Assembly (NCBI GenBank): GCA_025057795.1
Contig: JANXEP010000010.1
Location: 4,811-68,810 of the forward strand
Length of the DNA stretch: 64,000 bases
Source: Candidatus Bathyarchaeota archaeon
Lineage (GTDB): Archaea > Thermoproteota > Bathyarchaeia > Bathyarchaeales > UBA233
Direction of reading: 5' to 3'
In this document: piece by piece, positions 63,609 to 64,000 of the stretch
How the letters are laid out: every line of letters starts with the position of its first letter
Numbering within the stretch: the first letter of the stretch is position 1
The notes under the pieces: model-generated
Databases searched by the model: none
The model's input: only the letters and a program-made list of their open reading frames with translations
What the model was told of the DNA's origin: nothing
Translations under genes and position numbers: made by a program

Positions 63609-63627
63609 TACTCTTTCACCTCTTTAC
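63609..63627. repeat. 19-bp direct repeat, copy 1 (candidate RHH operator)
   Basis: tactctttcacctctttac occurs exactly here and at 63657-63675. This copy covers the presumed start point of the RHH transcript, between TATA box and ATG. Confidence 0.6.
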
Positions 63628-63656
63628 TTTTATAAGGTTTTTCAATTATTTAAATT

Positions 63657-63675
63657 TACTCTTTCACCTCTTTAC
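63657..63675. repeat. 19-bp direct repeat, copy 2 (candidate RHH operator)
   Basis: Second exact copy, 48 bp from the first, upstream of the RHH TATA box and within the divergent promoter region. Shorter TTTCACC (63678-63684) and its inverse GGTGAAA (63722-63728) lie closer to the divergent gene. Confidence 0.6.
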
Positions 63676-63733
63676 AGTTTCACCGAAAGATTTAAATATT
63701 TTCCCCATATAAGAGTATAACGGTGAAAAGGTG

Positions 63734-64000
63734 ATGGTTGAAGTGAAAACGATAAAAATGTTTAATCTCTTAGGAGAGGTTGTAGAATTAAAAGTTGAAA
63801 AGGAAAAGAGAAACGTGAAGGAAAACGGTCATGTGGGGCCTTGGGAGGGTGTATGCTGCGAGGCCTGCTGGTTTGCAAAAGAGGAGAAATGTGTATGTAA
63901 ATGCGGCGGCCGAAACCATGGAAGAGGCTTGACAGGCAAATATGAAAAGCTTGAAGACTTCCTAGTCCCAGATCTTTTTGAAGCAAACAAACTTTTAGAG
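63734..64000 (+). CDS. Cys-rich small protein, runs off the window
   Basis: At least 89 residues. A basic beta-rich N-terminus (VKTIKMFNLLGEVVELKVEKE) is followed by a cysteine cluster: VCCEACWF, then CVCKCGGRNHGRG, which may bind zinc or an Fe-S cluster. ATG 63734 has GGTGAAAAGGTG upstream and a TATA-like CCATATAAGAG (63705-63715). It is divergent from the RHH gene and shares its regulatory region. The 3' end lies beyond 64000; family not recognised. Confidence 0.65.
   Translation, partial: MVEVKTIKMFNLLGEVVELKVEKEKRNVKENGHVGPWEGVCCEACWFAKEEKCVCKCGGRNHGRGLTGKYEKLEDFLVPDLFEANKLLE

Noticed and set aside
63609..63675. CRISPR-like repeat pair
   Set aside because: Only two copies occur, the 29-bp space between them holds a TATA box, and there is no leader or cas gene.

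Overview
The window is a gene-dense archaeal chromosome segment, most likely from a TACK-group archaeon close to Bathyarchaeia. This is inferred from gene content: two thermosome subunits, aIF5B, ABCE1/Rli1, topoisomerase VI A and B, KEOPS Cgi121 with Sua5, a PolB1-type polymerase with an N-terminal PCNA-binding-like motif, Clp1-type RNA kinase, AglB with an Alg7-like GPT, CarS, archaeal prefoldin beta, eL41, and a TackOD1-like zinc protein. RadB is less usual for that group. TTG and GTG starts with GGAGG/GGTGA-type ribosome sites are common. TATA-like boxes lie about 25 nt before several starts. I saw no rRNA, tRNA or CRISPR array.

Layout. 0-1.7 kb is a small accessory patch: a decayed tyrosine recombinase and an Arch_ATPase-type AAA protein flanked by inverted repeats. 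1.9-31 kb is mainly informational and housekeeping: thermosomes, a methyltransferase, MntP, MoaD/ThiS-like protein, a PflA-like radical SAM protein, a racemase, a UroD-like methyltransferase, infB, top6A/top6B, rli1, isoaspartyl peptidase, a THUMP protein, Cgi121/PRT, Sua5, a broken CBS gene, UbiD, nth, Clp1, RadB, carS and topA. 31-44.8 kb holds N-glycosylation genes (aglB, GPT), a QueT-like transporter with a structured leader, polB, an NSUN RNA methyltransferase, an arginase-family ureohydrolase and two tandem moeA genes. 44.8-53.2 kb carries a TackOD1-type protein convergent with a type IV pilus operon (ATPase, two platform proteins, small pilin, giant pilin with three internal repeats). 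53.3-58.3 kb has eL41, a hexuloisomerase, an ECF transporter core, a DHH phosphoesterase, DUF3194 and prefoldin beta. 58.3-64 kb is a second accessory patch: a fused restriction-modification gene broken by three homopolymer frameshifts, a promoter-driven structured RNA candidate resembling a TnpB-type RNA, an RNase H-like ORF, a RelE relic, a DedA/VTT protein, an orphan TFIIB-type zinc ribbon, and a divergent locus of tiny RHH, zinc-ribbon and Cys-rich genes around 19-bp repeats.

How the genes fit together. t6A synthesis is represented by Sua5 and Cgi121; topoisomerase VI, PolB1, topoisomerase IA, RadB and Nth by replication and repair. Surface structures combine GPT and AglB (lipid-linked glycan and its transfer to protein) with the pilus operon, whose secreted parts carry many N-X-S/T sites. 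Molybdenum or tungsten cofactor metabolism is represented by two MoeA proteins and possibly the MoaD-like protein.

Most notable for follow-up: the structured RNA at 61.3 kb; two genes (eL41 and QueT-like) that appear to start with AUA; a 22-residue microprotein of four EEEEW-type pentads with a strong ribosome-binding site; a long in-frame ORF after the ABCE1 stop codon; and the repeat-bearing RHH locus at 63.6 kb. All assignments are by reading the sequence; no database search was run.
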